A DNA stretch of 64,000 bases from Wallemia ichthyophaga EXF-994 (taxonomy: Eukaryota; Basidiomycota; Wallemiomycetes; Wallemiales; Wallemiaceae): positions 124,001-188,000 of the forward strand of contig NW_008806289.1 in the NCBI RefSeq assembly GCF_000400465.1, given 5' to 3'. Position numbers and translations under genes: made by a program. The notes under the pieces were generated by a model. The model saw only the letters and a list, made by a program, of their open reading frames with translations. It ran no database searches and was not told where the DNA came from. This document shows positions 1 to 10,787 of the stretch, in pieces. The stretch's first letter is position 1. Every line of letters begins with the position of its first letter.

Positions 1-224
1 CTACTGATTGCTACCGATATACGCACTCTATCGGCAACGCTCGGAATTCCCATTTCCTTCAACGCGGACTGATCGACGTCGAGAATGTTTTCACCGCGTA
101 TATCGTTTTCTCTGAATAGCTGTACGTATACAGAGCAATTGTAGTCGCTTAGAAAGGTAGAGACATCTTGATCGTCCCAATTTTTAATTTTATTTAGAAA
201 CCCTTGCTCATCCTTCCCGGCCAT
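1..224 (-). CDS. SAM-domain protein, N-terminal part (Ste11/Ste50-like), truncated by window edge
   Basis: Reading from an ATG at 224 toward position 1 gives an open frame of 74 codons with no stop, so the gene continues off the window. The peptide has the pattern of a sterile alpha motif: a Trp-Asp pair near residue 16, a central block with FRENDIRGENILDVD, then LKEMGIPSVADRVRIS and VAI. The LKE-GI-S-(G/A)DR-RI helix is what is seen in the N-terminal SAM domains of fungal Ste11 MAPKKKs and of Ste50 adaptors, which pair with each other in mating and osmotic-stress MAPK signalling. The kinase domain or RA domain that would separate the two lies outside the window. The start is the first ATG of the frame and sits about 9 residues before the conserved region. 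Confidence 0.7.
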   Translation of the reverse strand, partial: MAGKDEQGFLNKIKNWDDQDVSTFLSDYNCSVYVQLFRENDIRGENILDVDQSALKEMGIPSVADRVRISVAIS

Positions 225-359
225 CTTTCGAAGTGGCAGATCAAGACACGGCACGCGACACATAATACAACACATAACGCCTAAATTTTAAAAAAAGTTT
301 AATGAAAAAACAAAGGCTTTACAAATGCTCGGGTAATCGTGTTCTACATTATTGAGAGT

Positions 360-1750
360 CTACTGTTGGGCGCATTGTACACCTGGACCTGCACCACCGC
401 GCATATCATCCTCGTCATCTTCCTCCATCGAATCAGGACGGTGGTGTTGCTCAGCTTGTTGACCGGCAGAGAGTTGCTCGAATGCAACGTCGTCAACGTG
501 CAATGAAGTACTCTCTGGTACATTTCTTGGTGGCAATGCCTTTTCGAGGTGTGGAACTAACTCTGGGCTGATAGTTTCTGGGAACTTAACCTTAATGTTT
601 ACGAAGAGATCACCTAATTCGTGGAATCTTTGTGATGGCATACCTTCTTTAGGAATCTTACGAAGTGACTCTGGTGTGATAATTTCACCTGCTGGCCAAG
701 AAACCTTTATTAAGCGTTCATCGAGATGTGGAATGGTGAATGAACCGCCGCCGAGTGCAGATAACAAGTCAATTTCCTTATCAGCGAATAAGTCATTACC
801 CTTTCTCTTGAAAATGCTATGTGGCTTCTCTTCAACAACGATAACAACGTCACCAGGAAGGGTACCAGGTGCTTGATCAGCCTCACCGTTGAAGACGATT
901 TGAGCGCCATTCTTCAAACCCTTATCAATGTGAACTTCAAGAGTTTTACGACCAGAAGTAATCTTTTTACCGTTGCAAGTTTTACAGCGATCCTTTGCAG
1001 GGATTTCTTCACCTTGGCCGTTACAGCTGTCACATTGCTGTTGGACTTGTTGCATCATAGGACCGAGTTGGCGGAGAGAGACCTTGATACCTCTACCGTG
1101 ACAAGAGGTACATTGCTTAACGGAGCCAGCTTTACCGCCTCTACCTTCACAGCCATTGCAAATTGAGTTCTTGTTCAAAGCAAGCTTTGTAGTCTTTCCT
1201 TTGTACATGTCCTCCAATGAGACATTCAGTCTGTGGACCAAATCTTTACCTTTCCGTGGGCCAGTAGGACGACGACCGCCACCGAAGCCACCGAATAATT
1301 GAGAGAAGAGGTCGCCTGGGTCCATGCCCATGCCTGCATCGCCTTGCAAACCTTCTTCACCGTATTGATCGTACATTTGTCTCTTGTCCTCGTCGGAGAG
1401 GACTTCGTAGCTGATAGGGGTGAGGATTTATAGGAAAACAAGGAAAAGACTAACGCGTGAGTGACTTCCTTGAACAAGTCAGGATCACCACCTTTGTCTG
1501 GGTGAAGACGAAGAGCTCTTTGGGAGTGTAAGGGATTTGTAAAAGTAGTTATATATCCACATACTTCTTACGATAAGACTGCATAACTGTATAAGCCATG
1601 TACGCCACTATAAACAGATTTTATGCTCACCTTCTTCAAATCAGCCTGCGAAGCCTCTGGCTGGCTATCTAATAGGTCGTAATATTTACTATTCTATCGT
1701 TAAATACGCTAATTTAACACTATTTCAGCTACCTACCGATCAGCGACCAT
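360..1750 (-). CDS. YDJ1: Type I DnaJ/Hsp40 co-chaperone, Ydj1-like, farnesylation motif
   Basis: Five exons (1750-1737, 1688-1631, 1578-1565, 1517-1455, 1410-360) join to 399 aa, starting MVADRKYYDLLD. It shows the J domain with the HPD triad (LHPDKGG, about residues 34-40), a Gly/Phe-rich linker (DLFSQLFGGFGGG), four CxxCxGxG-type zinc-finger repeats (CNGCEGRG, CTSCHGRG, CDSCNGQG, CKTCNGKK), the C-terminal substrate-binding domain, and a terminal CAQQ CaaX box, predicted to be farnesylated. Type I J proteins deliver unfolded clients to Hsp70 and stimulate its ATPase; farnesylated Ydj1 acts in the cytosol and at the ER and mitochondrial surfaces. The third exon is only 14 nt and encodes part of the J-domain YRK motif. 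Length agrees with yeast Ydj1 (about 409 aa). Confidence 0.93.
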
Positions 1751-2031
1751 AGTTTTTGAGCGAGCGAGAAGCTTAGAATTCTCGAAACGTCGACATATTT
1801 TGATAATGACATTTTAAATTTGGATTTGTTCTTATTAGAGGGATTTTGAGAGTGGCTGGATCTTATTTAATAGGACTGCTTAAATACCTCACCAGTCCCA
1901 GTACACTGCATATCGTCGCAGTATGTGTCATCTTAGACATGTTTGAATACAACAAGATGAATAAGATATTCTAAATCTGATCATCTTTCTGACTACATCT
2001 TTATAATTTCATTTCTAACTCTTCAAATCTC

Positions 2032-2100
2032 ATTTACTCATTTTACTCATTTTACTCATTTTACTCATTTTACTCATTTTACTCAGTTTACTCAGTTTAG
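2032..2100. repeat. 9-bp tandem repeat, unit TTTTACTCA
   Basis: Five perfect consecutive copies of TTTTACTCA at 2041-2085, preceded by CATTTACTCA and followed by GTTTACTCA and a half unit GTTTAG. It sits about 100-170 bp upstream of the pirin start codon, so it could affect promoter structure, but no function is known from sequence alone. Confidence 0.95.
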
Positions 2101-2111
2101 GTAATAAGGCT

Positions 2112-2119
2112 TATAAAAG
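2112..2119 (+). promoter_or_regulatory. TATA-like box upstream of pirin
   Basis: TATAAAAG lies about 82 bp before the pirin ATG and directly follows the TTTTACTCA repeat. Consensus match only; use as the core promoter is inference. Confidence 0.45.
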
Positions 2120-2200
2120 CACCGAAATTGCAGCTATCCCGGCTATCATAGCTACAACGATCTAATCAACATTAAATTCACTCTCAAAACCATTGAAAGC

Positions 2201-3141
2201 ATGACACAATCACAAGTTTCAAGACAAATTGCAAAGTCATTTCAATCGGTTGCGTCGACTGATGGTGATGGCGCACGCGTATACAGATCCATTGGTACAC
2301 CACAGCTACGCAACTTTCATCCTTTTCTCATGATGGATCACTTCAAGGTTGGTAAAGGTGCTGGATTCCCCAATCACCCACACAGAGGTGAGTTTATGGT
2401 AAAATGATATGCGTATATAAATGAACAACAAAACCAGGGCAAGCAACCGTTACTCTCATGCTCAAAGGTACATTCAAACATGGTGACAATCAAGGCCACA
2501 GCGGCTATATACATGAAGGAGATGTACAATTCATGAAGGCTGCTTCTGGTTTGATTCACAGCGAAATGCCTGTACAAGATAAGCCAACCGACCCTATCCC
2601 AGAAGGTCTTCAACTCTGGATCGATCTTCCTGAGGCAGACAAGATGTCTGCGCCTGAATATCAAGAGTTGACAGATGGTCAGATTCCTCGCGCTTATCCA
2701 CACGGTCAGGATGGGAACGTGGTGGTTAAAATACTCAGCGGTGAATCGTACGGGGTTTCCTCACCAGTGAGACAATGTGCAGGATGCTGGTATTTCCAGG
2801 TAGATTTGAAAGAGAAGGGCGCAACGTACTTCCAAGCCATACCATCAAATTGGAACACATTCGCATACATAATTAGTGGTACAGCTAAGATGGGCAATGG
2901 AGAAAATTTGGCAGCTCACAGTACGATAACATTTACAAAGCAACAAGAGCAGAATGGGATAGAAATCGAAGCAAAAGAGAGTGGCACTAGCTTGGTTGTG
3001 GTTGCAGGTGAGCCATTGAATCAAAAAGTGATTCAATATGGGCCATTCGTCTTGTCCAAGGAGGAAGATATCTACAAGGCTTTCGAGGATTATCAATTGG
3101 GAAGGAATGGGTTTGAGAGAAGGAATTTGGTGGATGAGTGA
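2201..3141 (+). CDS. Pirin family protein
   Basis: Two exons (2201-2387, 2438-3141) flank a 50 bp GTGAGT...CAG intron and give 296 aa. The N-terminal cupin carries the pirin signature: FHPFLMMDHFKV, then HPHRGQATVTLML, whose two His residues with a later His (DNQGHSGYIHEGDVQFM) and Glu form the metal site of the family; LIHSEMPV and GLQLWIDLP follow. The C-terminal cupin ends GGRNGFERR-like. Pirins bind Fe(II); bacterial and human members have quercetin dioxygenase activity and the human protein acts as a redox-sensitive transcription cofactor. The fungal substrate is not known. Identity is clear; the biological role is not. Confidence 0.93.
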
Positions 3142-3189
3142 AATGTATTGTCTTTATGTATTCTTGTCTTCTTGTTTATAACCATCATT

Positions 3190-4110
3190 ATGCCATCGTG
3201 AGTTGTAGCGTGTTAATAAAGGTTTAAAGTCTAAAACCTAAATTATAGACAATGTGGAGTACAAATACATCCAGCTGCGTTATTTTCTATACTTGACCAC
3301 TTCATGAGAAGGCCGATTCAACAGGATCGAGTAATCGGTGCTTTATTAGGCAGCAGGAGTGGTGAGCGTGATGTTGATATTAAATCTTCATTCGCTGTAC
3401 CACACTCGGAGAATGAAGAGCAAGCAACTGTCGATTCCGAGCACTTGCACTCGATGCTTGATTTGCACTTGAAAGTCAATCCAAGGGAAGTCGTCGTGGG
3501 TTGGTGAGTTGTGCTGTATCATTTATACCTGTCAAGGCACTCACAGTACACCAGGTACGCTACAGGTTCCTCCCTCAACTCGTACTCGGCTCTTATTCAG
3601 AACTTCTTCACCCAGCAATCCACTCAGCCATTCAACGCCATACACATCACCGTGGACACAAATAACCTCAACTTCTCTACTGGAGTCAACGCCTACATGG
3701 GCTCATCCCTCGGCCCGCTCCCTAAAATGGACAACTGCGTTTTCCAGCCTCTGCCAGTCAGTTTACTCGTCAGGGAGCACGAGAAGGCTTCCTTAGACGC
3801 TCTGACTAGCACTCCTTCCCAAACTAACCAAGATATTCCTGCCCTCGTCGCTGCCGTTGACAGATTATCCCAACAGATCGATCATGTTCTCGCCTACGTG
3901 AATAAAGTCGTTAGCGGTGAAATTCAAGGTGACGCCGTCGTTGGAAAGTCCCTCCTCTCTGCTGTTCAGGCTCTCTCTTCTAGATTCGATGAGGGTCATC
4001 TCAACTCTATCCTCGACGCTCACATACAGGACACAAAGGCCGTTTCGTACCTTGCTGATCTCATACGCACTCAGTCTGACTTGGCTTCGAGGCTGAGTTT
4101 GATTGTCTAG
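3190..4110 (+). CDS. Translation initiation factor eIF3 subunit f (MPN domain)
   Basis: Three exons (3190-3197, 3249-3503, 3555-4110) give 272 aa. The first exon is only 8 nt (ATGCCATC) and joins after a 51 bp intron to produce MPSQCGVQIHPAALFSILDH, which restores the conserved IHP...ILD start of the MPN domain; the alternative ATG at 3304 would lack it. The MPN core follows (VIGALLG, SFAVPHSE, VVVGWYATG, HITVDT). Like other eIF3f and unlike Rpn11 or Csn5, it lacks a full JAMM metalloprotease motif. A C-terminal helical region (LVAAVDRLSQQIDHVL) completes the protein. eIF3f belongs to the eIF3 octamer that recruits mRNA to the 40S subunit. Confidence 0.9.
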
Positions 4111-4195
4111 TTTGGCTTCAACTGACTCACTCAAACGATCGACTTGTTTTCTTTGTTTGTATATCTGTTATTTACAATCTTCTCCTTTTACTCAA

Positions 4196-5772
4196 CTAAT
4201 TCGCTGGCTTGGGCTGCTCTCCACTTTGTACGCCGACCATTCCCCATAATTGCCCTTTAAGCGCATCCGTCTGACGCTTGGTGTCTTCTTCGATAATCTT
4301 GGTGAACTCCTCCTTGTTGTCACGCCAGTATTTCTGCTCTTCCTTGTAAATTGCTTGCGCTTCTCTCCTCTTCAAGTCGAGGTAACTCAATGGTGGCTGT
4401 CCCTTGCCTGAATCTGTAGAGAAGTTTACTGGTGATGTTGGTGGTCTCATTGAGCTGTTTCCACCACCGAATCCCCATCCTGACTTCTTTGGCTGTCCAC
4501 CCTGGTTCTTCCAGTTCTCAATCTGCTTTTCTCTCATCTTTTCCTCTACCTTTGCCCATTCTTGGGGAATGTTTGTGCCGTTGTACTTTTGCAGCACTGG
4601 ACGTACATCTGGGACATTGAACAGTGCAACGCCTGTGAAGGTGGTGGTGTTAGCAGGTGACTTCAATTTAACCACTCAGACTCACATTCAAGGAAAGGAA
4701 TATGCGCGATGAGGTCCTTGTTGCCTGGCTCGCCCTTCCATGGTTTCAAGATGAGTCCATTCTCAGGCTGTGCTGATACATTCTCTGGGTTTGTGTCGAG
4801 TACAACTACCTTGCTGAGGTCGCGATTCAGGTAGCTGAGATCCTATCGAATGAGTCAGTAAAGTCCAAAAAAGCCACAGCAAGTCACCCACTTTGACAGT
4901 CTTGCCGTTCTTGTATCTAGTCGACTCTCTAAAGAGCTTGTAAGGGACGTAAGCGCCGAATGGGTCGAGCTTCTCCATCACGCTTATCGCAGTGTAGTTT
5001 GGCTGAGTGGTGAAGAGGACGATTTCGTAGAATTGCGACAGGTAACCGAGGAAATACTCAGCACCTGGTCTCTTGGCGGTTCTCCAGCCGTGTTGGCGCT
5101 GTGAGGTTGTATGAGAGGTGAAAAATACGTGAAATGTGTTTCACTCACGTCCCACGACGAAGACACCAGCAGGCCCTCTAGATCGACCAGTAGAGTGTAA
5201 GGACGTTGGTGCGGTGGAGGCATCATCGGTGGCAGCAACTCAGACCAAGCTGGCTTATCGAACACATCAGTGTAACCTCGCAGACGATTGTAGAGGCGAC
5301 TCCACCAGCTATCAATGACGGCACTTTCGCCAGCCTTCTTGGTCCTCTCAATTGCCTCTTTGCGTTCACTGTCGTCCTCCCAATCGCGCGAAAGGTGTAT
5401 AGCACCAGCTACAGCACCGAGACCAGCGAGAGCGAGCATAATGCGTGATCTCATCTGTCTACGCTTCTCTATAGACGACATACTCCTCTTACCCTTGGCC
5501 TGTGCGCCAGTAGTCTCGCCGCCAATCCTGAAAGGCTCGTCTGTAGAGACGTTGAGATCTGGGACGAGCTTATCCAGCTGATTGGAAGCTATTGATGGTT
5601 GTGGGAGTGGCTTTTTGGCTGTTTCCTGCGCCTCGTTCTCGTTTGGCTTGTGTGCCTTGTGTGCACTGCCATCGTCACTCATTGGGCGCACGAATATCCC
5701 CGCGCGGCTAGCACAGCGTGCCGTTCTGCTCACATGCCCTAATATTCCCGCTCGCAGTATCGGTGGTGACAT
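4196..5772 (-). CDS. TIM50: Mitochondrial import inner membrane translocase subunit Tim50
   Basis: Four exons (5772-5149, 5098-4892, 4842-4686, 4632-4196) give 474 aa. The start at 5772 opens an Arg-rich, acid-free presequence ([20 protein letters not shown]). A membrane segment follows (about residues 115-135, [17 protein letters not shown]). The HAD-like NIF domain is recognisable: [73 protein letters not shown]. The normal DLDETL catalytic motif is DLEGLL here, as is typical of the catalytically dead Tim50 fold. Tim50 is the presequence receptor of the TIM23 complex. A Gly-rich, charged C-terminal tail extends the family core. Confidence 0.92.
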
Positions 5773-5835
5773 GGTCGTTTTGCGCTGAGAAGTCCGTCTT
5801 CTCTCTCCACACAACAGCCGCAGATAACAAAATTT

Positions 5836-6967
5836 ATGTTTTTAGACGGACACAGCCAGCCTGTTATTGATTTGTGCGTGAGCCCGCATGATCAGCGGGG
5901 TATCACGCTCGCCACCGCTTCTGGTCGGTGGTGCACACACATCCAGACTCTTCCTGATCCACCCACACAGAGGACTGCACAGCGAGAATCTGGACAGGCA
6001 GCTTCGACGATGGCTTAAGATCCACTAAGGCTGTCGTCGGATTCGAGGATGCCGTTGTTGCGTTGGCTTGGGATACGAGAAATGCACACAAGCTGTATCT
6101 CTCCAACGGTGGCAGTGTGGGTGGTGTTTACTGTATAAATGCGTTAACTAATGGATACAGCTGTTTTTGTTCTCTTTGGACACACCTAAACCGCTGATTC
6201 ACGCTTCTAATGCACTTGAGACATGGAAAGTATCAGAAGTTGAGATAAACAGCGTGTGTCTTGCTTTCAGGGTTTATATTGCTAGGCTAACCCCCAAATG
6301 CAGATACGTATTGATAGAAAGTCACTTGAATTGGCCTGGTGCGACGACAGCGGTGCAGTAGGCATCCTCAACCTGTCCACTGGGAAGAGCAGGCTGTTTA
6401 GAATGAAGCATGCCAACATCGCCAGCAAGGTGCTGTACAAGTCAGCCAAAGACGGCGAACGTATGTTCCTCCCTTCACTTCAAGACACCCAACTTACGTG
6501 AAAAATTGCCAGTACTCTCAGCGTCGTACGATGGCAGTGCGTTGATATGGGATGCACGCAAGGGTACCATAAGTGACACGCTAGATCTGAGTGCCCGTCA
6601 AAGCGCACAAGCTACCACACCATCATTCGTACTCTCCCTCGCGTCGTCGGAGGATGGAAAAAGACTGGCGACGGGTGCAGGGAATGGGTCAGTGTGGATG
6701 TCTTCGACGCGTCTATCGAATGCCAGAGAAGTTGTTGCTCACACAGGACCCGTCGTTGGGCTTGCCTTCGCTGACTCTCGCCTGTTAAGCTGTTCCCTGC
6801 ACCAGCTGTGCGTGTGGAAGGAGAATTTGGAGGAGGTGGCCACTACTGTGGATATAAAAGACTTGGAAAAGGCAAATTGCATTGCTGCAACCCGTACACA
6901 CGTCTTTATTGGTGGATTCACGCAAAGTGGGAGTGGAAGAGTTTTAGTGATGCCTTTGGAATTTTAA
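5836..6967 (+). CDS. WD40-repeat protein, WDR53-like
   Basis: Five exons (5836-5923, 5971-6116, 6161-6253, 6304-6460, 6513-6967) sum to 312 aa. It begins MFLDGHSQPVIDLCVSP and shows repeated WD40 blades: LATASGEDCTARIW, AVVALAWD, LELAWCDDSGAVGILNL, LLSASYDGSALIWD, LATGAGNGSVW, GPVVGLAF with LCVW, ending VLVMPLEF. Blade order, length and the closing (V)xPLxEF match the WDR53 family; human WDR53 has been linked to DDB1-CUL4 ubiquitin ligases as a substrate receptor. No conserved DWD box was verified, so a ligase role is inference. It diverges from TIM50 with 63 bp between the start codons. Confidence 0.75.
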
Positions 6968-7132
6968 AAGGGATTTACATATATTTACTTGGTACAAATT
7001 CGTCCATGAGCCATAATGTGGAATTGGTTCATGTACAATTGGGCGAGTGAGCGTGACTGGGGCTGTGATCGTATGTACAGTATCTTATTAAAACACCACA
7101 GTCTCAACAAATCGCTCTTGTCGAGCCGATGT

Positions 7133-8248
7133 ACTGCGATGCCGACGCATGGATCGCGGAAGCCAGCCAACGCGCCACCCAGCCTGCTAGCGTGGCTGAG
7201 AGGAGCCAGAAGCCAAAGCCAGGCAGGAACTGGGAAAATCATATTCAGACTGCTTTTCGCCGAGACTGATGTAAAGCGTCGATATGGATTGAAGGAGTAC
7301 ACACTCACGCCACTCCTGAGCAGCGTTCTGGGCGTGGATTTTAAGAGCACATCTCAGTCTAGGCCGAGATGTCTACGACGCTCTGACAAGAATCCCTGTC
7401 ACCACTACTCCCCGCGATATTTCCTTATACAGGGTGGACGAGCTACAAAGCGAATTGGCAGCGCGGTGCATCTGGAGCGGCAAATGCATCAAGAAGTACA
7501 GAAGTAGGCGTACAAAAGAGGACATCCTCCGCGATTTGCTCTGCGGTGTTTCAGCTGAATCTGTGGCTCTAATCACGCAGATTATCTTGAAAGATATAAT
7601 TTTACTCATATACCCACGACCATGAGCAAAATCACTTATCAACTACAATTCCAACGCATAACGAAGCTAAGTCTGCATGACTAAATGGCCGCTTGGCACT
7701 GGTCTATGCCCAAGATATACGCAAATATGGCTGATCTCGATTTATCTGCTGATGCTGTGGAAGATCTGCCAGTGGACGCTTCGCCGTTTAAATATCAACA
7801 TCTCATCCACTCACTTGGAACCCAGCTGGAGGTAGTTTCACTGACCTTGCATTGTCTCACACTCACACACACACAAATACCGAAATGCATCAAAGGCATC
7901 TCCCTTCGACATGCTCTAGACCTTGGTCAAGGCGCAATGCAGCTCGCCGCGGAGACGAAATAAGACGGCGAAAGAATGCAAATTCACGTCTTCGACCGCG
8001 ACAATGTGAAGATCTTCTCCAAATTCATACGAGATAGCACGGCCGACAGATTACTGACCATGTCAATCATCATAGAAGCTTTGGGACTGGTGCGGAAAGT
8101 ATTCCCTCGCGGCTTCCCCGCGGATGAGTTCCACCACGCCCTTCCATCATCGCAAGAAAGGCCCAAGGTCCACGATGCAATACTTGAGGCTGATATGGAT
8201 GCTTTAGACAGGATAATCACTTCACGTAGTCATCATTCTAGTACTTGA
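7133..8248 (+). pseudogene. Broken ATP-dependent DNA ligase (ligase IV-like), adenylation domain fragment
   Basis: Homology can be followed across three frames. Frame 2 has the N-terminal ligase fold (IIFRLLFAETDVKRRYGLKE, 7215-7290). Frame 0 continues it (LGRDVYDALTRIPV, then VDELQSELAAR, ILRDLL, ALITQIILKD, about 7350-7610). Frame 2 resumes from about 7620 (LQFQRITKLSLHD) to the end. Lesions: a frameshift near 7350, another near 7615, TAA at 7682 in HD-stop-MAAWHW, and TAA at 7961 in AAETK-stop-DGERMQIHVFDRD, one codon after the lysine of motif I (KxDG). The frame ends at 8248 just after a motif III-like AILEADMDALD; motifs IV, V and the OB fold are missing. An intron with a CACACA tract may lie near 7831-7890. 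Introns cannot remove the lesions. The 5' limit is uncertain. Confidence 0.8.
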
Positions 8249-9411
8249 AGTTAAGATTTGTACATCGCTGTCACAAACTTGAGGTGGAACTTAGATCTCG
8301 TTAAATTAAGTAATAATGAGATTCCGAGGATACGACTGATGTACTTATTTCCTTTATTTTTCTAGAATTACTGAAGTGACCACAAAGGTCTCAGCGAAAT
8401 TCACGATTATCTAAGTACAATCTATCATTTTCGCTAAATGGTATAAGGTTTGGTGTACTTTATCTTGTAAGCTCATAATGCATATCTGTGGCTTCAAATC
8501 TCCAAATCCACTAAGTTTGCGCTTGGATGACAAAGTCAGACTTATTGAGCTTTCTTTCAGAAGCGAGAATGAAAAAATCAGATTTAAAGGTATTTATCTA
8601 TTAATTAAATGACAAGGAATAAATCTATATTATTATCTACAAAATAAAGTAAAATTCAGATCTTCAAGTATTGAATATCGCGATTGCACAATTTTTCTAC
8701 AATTATTGTAAATGTATTTTCACGGTGCACGTAGAGACCATCTAAATGAGATATATATATTCTAATATATTATTATAATTTCCACTTTAGATATCACTTT
8801 TAGTAGAATTGTATGTTCTAATTAAATTTCTCTAAATATTTTTCCATTCTTATATTTCTTATTTATTACATATGTATTTTTTTTTTTTTGCCGTGTCTAA
8901 ACTTTTAAGAAAGGTATTTCAATTTCACGATTTTGAAAGTTGAGTTGACCCCCACTTTTTATTACATCAATCGATAGCGCTATGTTTGGAGATTGCGTTG
9001 GTGATGTATTTCATCCTCTACGGTATGATTGCGTATTGCAGTCGTCGAAGTAGTCGAAAACTTCTTAGCGTTTATCTCTCTCTATTTTGGTGGCTGTTGT
9101 CACTCTGTCCACCACTCAATTCGGTCTGGTTGCAGCATTGAAATCGCGCAGATCATAAATCGAGAAGGAATTCAAGAGCGTGAAAATTGGAAGGGTCCTT
9201 ATCGTCGTCAAGGATCCACAATCGGTTGTTCCTTTAGCCGGATTCAGATTGCTTTGGGACTCCATCAGCCTAGTTTAGGATTGTAGTGAATTAATATTAC
9301 TGTATTAACTCCTGTTTATTGAGCTTCTTGGAAACTTGTATGCACGCTGAAACGCCTACGCAAGCACTCTGGCAGAATTTTTTCTGCCTCCTTTCCCTAG
9401 TGCAAAAACAA
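8249..9411. other. Gene-poor AT-rich intergenic stretch
   Basis: About 1.16 kb between the ligase pseudogene and tRNA-Leu. It is strongly AT-rich (8600-8900) with an 11-T run near 8879. Only short unconvincing frames occur, for example 85 codons at 9029-9286 without recognisable motifs. Near 9371-9388 there is a perfect inverted repeat GGCAGAA/TTCTGCC. Nothing coding can be supported. Confidence 0.6.
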
Positions 9412-9511
9412 TGGTAGAACTGGGACTCGAACCCAGGATGCCTGAGGCAGCCGGAAAACTTAAGATAAATTACTTAAGCCGACCCGAATAACCAACTATC
9501 GGATTCTACCA
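9412..9511 (-). tRNA. tRNA-Leu (anticodon UAA) with intron
   Basis: On the minus strand the 100 nt fold as a class II tRNA. The acceptor stem TGGTAGA pairs with TCTACCA; the D arm is CCGA/TCGG; the anticodon stem GTCGG pairs with CCGGC around loop CTTAAG, placing TAA at 34-36. An intron of about 17 nt begins after position 37. A long variable arm TGCC/GGCA and a T arm CTGGG-TTCGAGT-CCCAG follow. The extended variable arm plus UAA anticodon indicate leucine. A TTTTT Pol III terminator lies just downstream (complement of about 9404-9408). Confidence 0.93.
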
Positions 9512-10787
9512 GGCGAAAAGCGCGCGGTTTCCCGTCGTACTACTCGGCAATGAAATTTTGAGCGCGTCTGTAAAATATAATCCTTTGAAATTAATGTGTG
9601 CCCATTTCAAGTACCTGTGTGAGCGTTTTAAATTAATTTGGCTCACTCACACTCATATTGACTCGAGTGTGTCGGTGGGAGTGGTTCAATTGGCTCTTCG
9701 GTGTCACATTTGCATTAAAAAATCAAAGTGGCACAAAAACTTTAAAAAGGTCTATCGCAACCTTAATGGCTTTAAATTTGGTGTTTTCGAGTCAGCGCGG
9801 TCCAGGTACTCGCAAGGCGAACAAGGCAAATGAAAGGGATAAATAAGCTTTATTGTCGGATTTCACGATCTCGTAAAAATGCAGCACCTTTGCTTCTCCT
9901 CACACCTAACGATCGCTCAGTCTACAACTCGGCCCTCTCTTACTGATGACCTCAGGAGGACTTTATGAAATAGAAGACGCGTCTTACTATTCAATATAAT
10001 ACATAATGAACCTCATAATGTTATGTTAGACTCGAAGTATATGCAATTGCTCAGCTCACCCTGTAAAGGACGCGAAGACAGGTACATTGTTTACCGCGAA
10101 AGTATACAGTTTAGCAGCATAATCATTTTCATCAAATCGTCAGAGCTTCAAATTTACCTCTCTCTTTCAACCATCCACCCGATATACACCGATTAGACAT
10201 TCCTAAGGATGACACCTCATAGAGACTGGTTGATTGCTACTTCTGATAATCTCAAAATGAAAGGGCTTGATTGGCAGCTCTGGTGGCATGAAAATGATTA
10301 GGCCAATTTCAGGGCCCTTCAGTCCCCACCGTGTCCTGTACGTTTATGGGGAATGTCAATTCAACATTACACCGGAGCATGCAACGGAGCAGATGTAGAT
10401 GGTAACACATGTTTTATTTGATTGTGCCATTCTAAAAGATCGATAGGGACCGTAAACACCCAAACACCACAACTATTCACCCTCCGAGTCGCGTGTCTTG
10501 TTTTACGACGCGTACCCTCCACGTTGTTTGCTGTTGAATTTAGGGGAAAAGTGAGACAATTTCATGCCAAGACAAACCTATGGAAAATAATTCATGTTAA
10601 ATAAAAGTGGTCAGCTCAACACTGTAATTGGGGGGTTTGACTCAACCATGTGCATTACAAAAATGCGAATAGTGAAGGGAAAGGCTTGGTTGAGGTTGCG
10701 CAAGAATTTCAGAATCCGGGAAAGTATTATATACATTTTCAATATCAAGTTTCTAGGAGGCATTCTTACACCGTGACCACAACGAAA
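9512..10787. other. Gene-free intergenic stretch
   Basis: About 1.3 kb between the tRNA and the aldo-keto reductase. Frames of 60-91 codons (for example 9558-9833, 10422-10604) have no family features and no plausible splice partners. It may hold regulatory sequence or decayed DNA; no terminal repeats or target-site duplications were seen. Confidence 0.55.

Larger units (their letters stand above)
1751..2200. other. Intergenic region between divergent DnaJ and pirin genes
   Basis: About 450 bp separating the divergent start codons of the DnaJ gene and pirin. It holds an AT-rich stretch, a 9-bp tandem repeat (2032-2100) and a TATA-like box near the pirin start. No convincing open frame is present. 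Confidence 0.7.

Noticed and set aside
3304-3507. eIF3f starting at the ATG at 3304
   Set aside because: The upstream in-frame sequence encodes the conserved IHPAALFSILDH start of the MPN domain, which this ATG would exclude.
7016-7507. 163-codon frame starting at 7016 as an intact gene
   Set aside because: Only its middle part resembles a ligase; the homologous continuation is in another frame, so it is part of the pseudogene.
9371-9388. GGCAGAA/TTCTGCC hairpin as a terminator or attachment site
   Set aside because: It is a short inverted repeat in a eukaryotic intergenic region; the tRNA already has a T5 terminator closer to its end.
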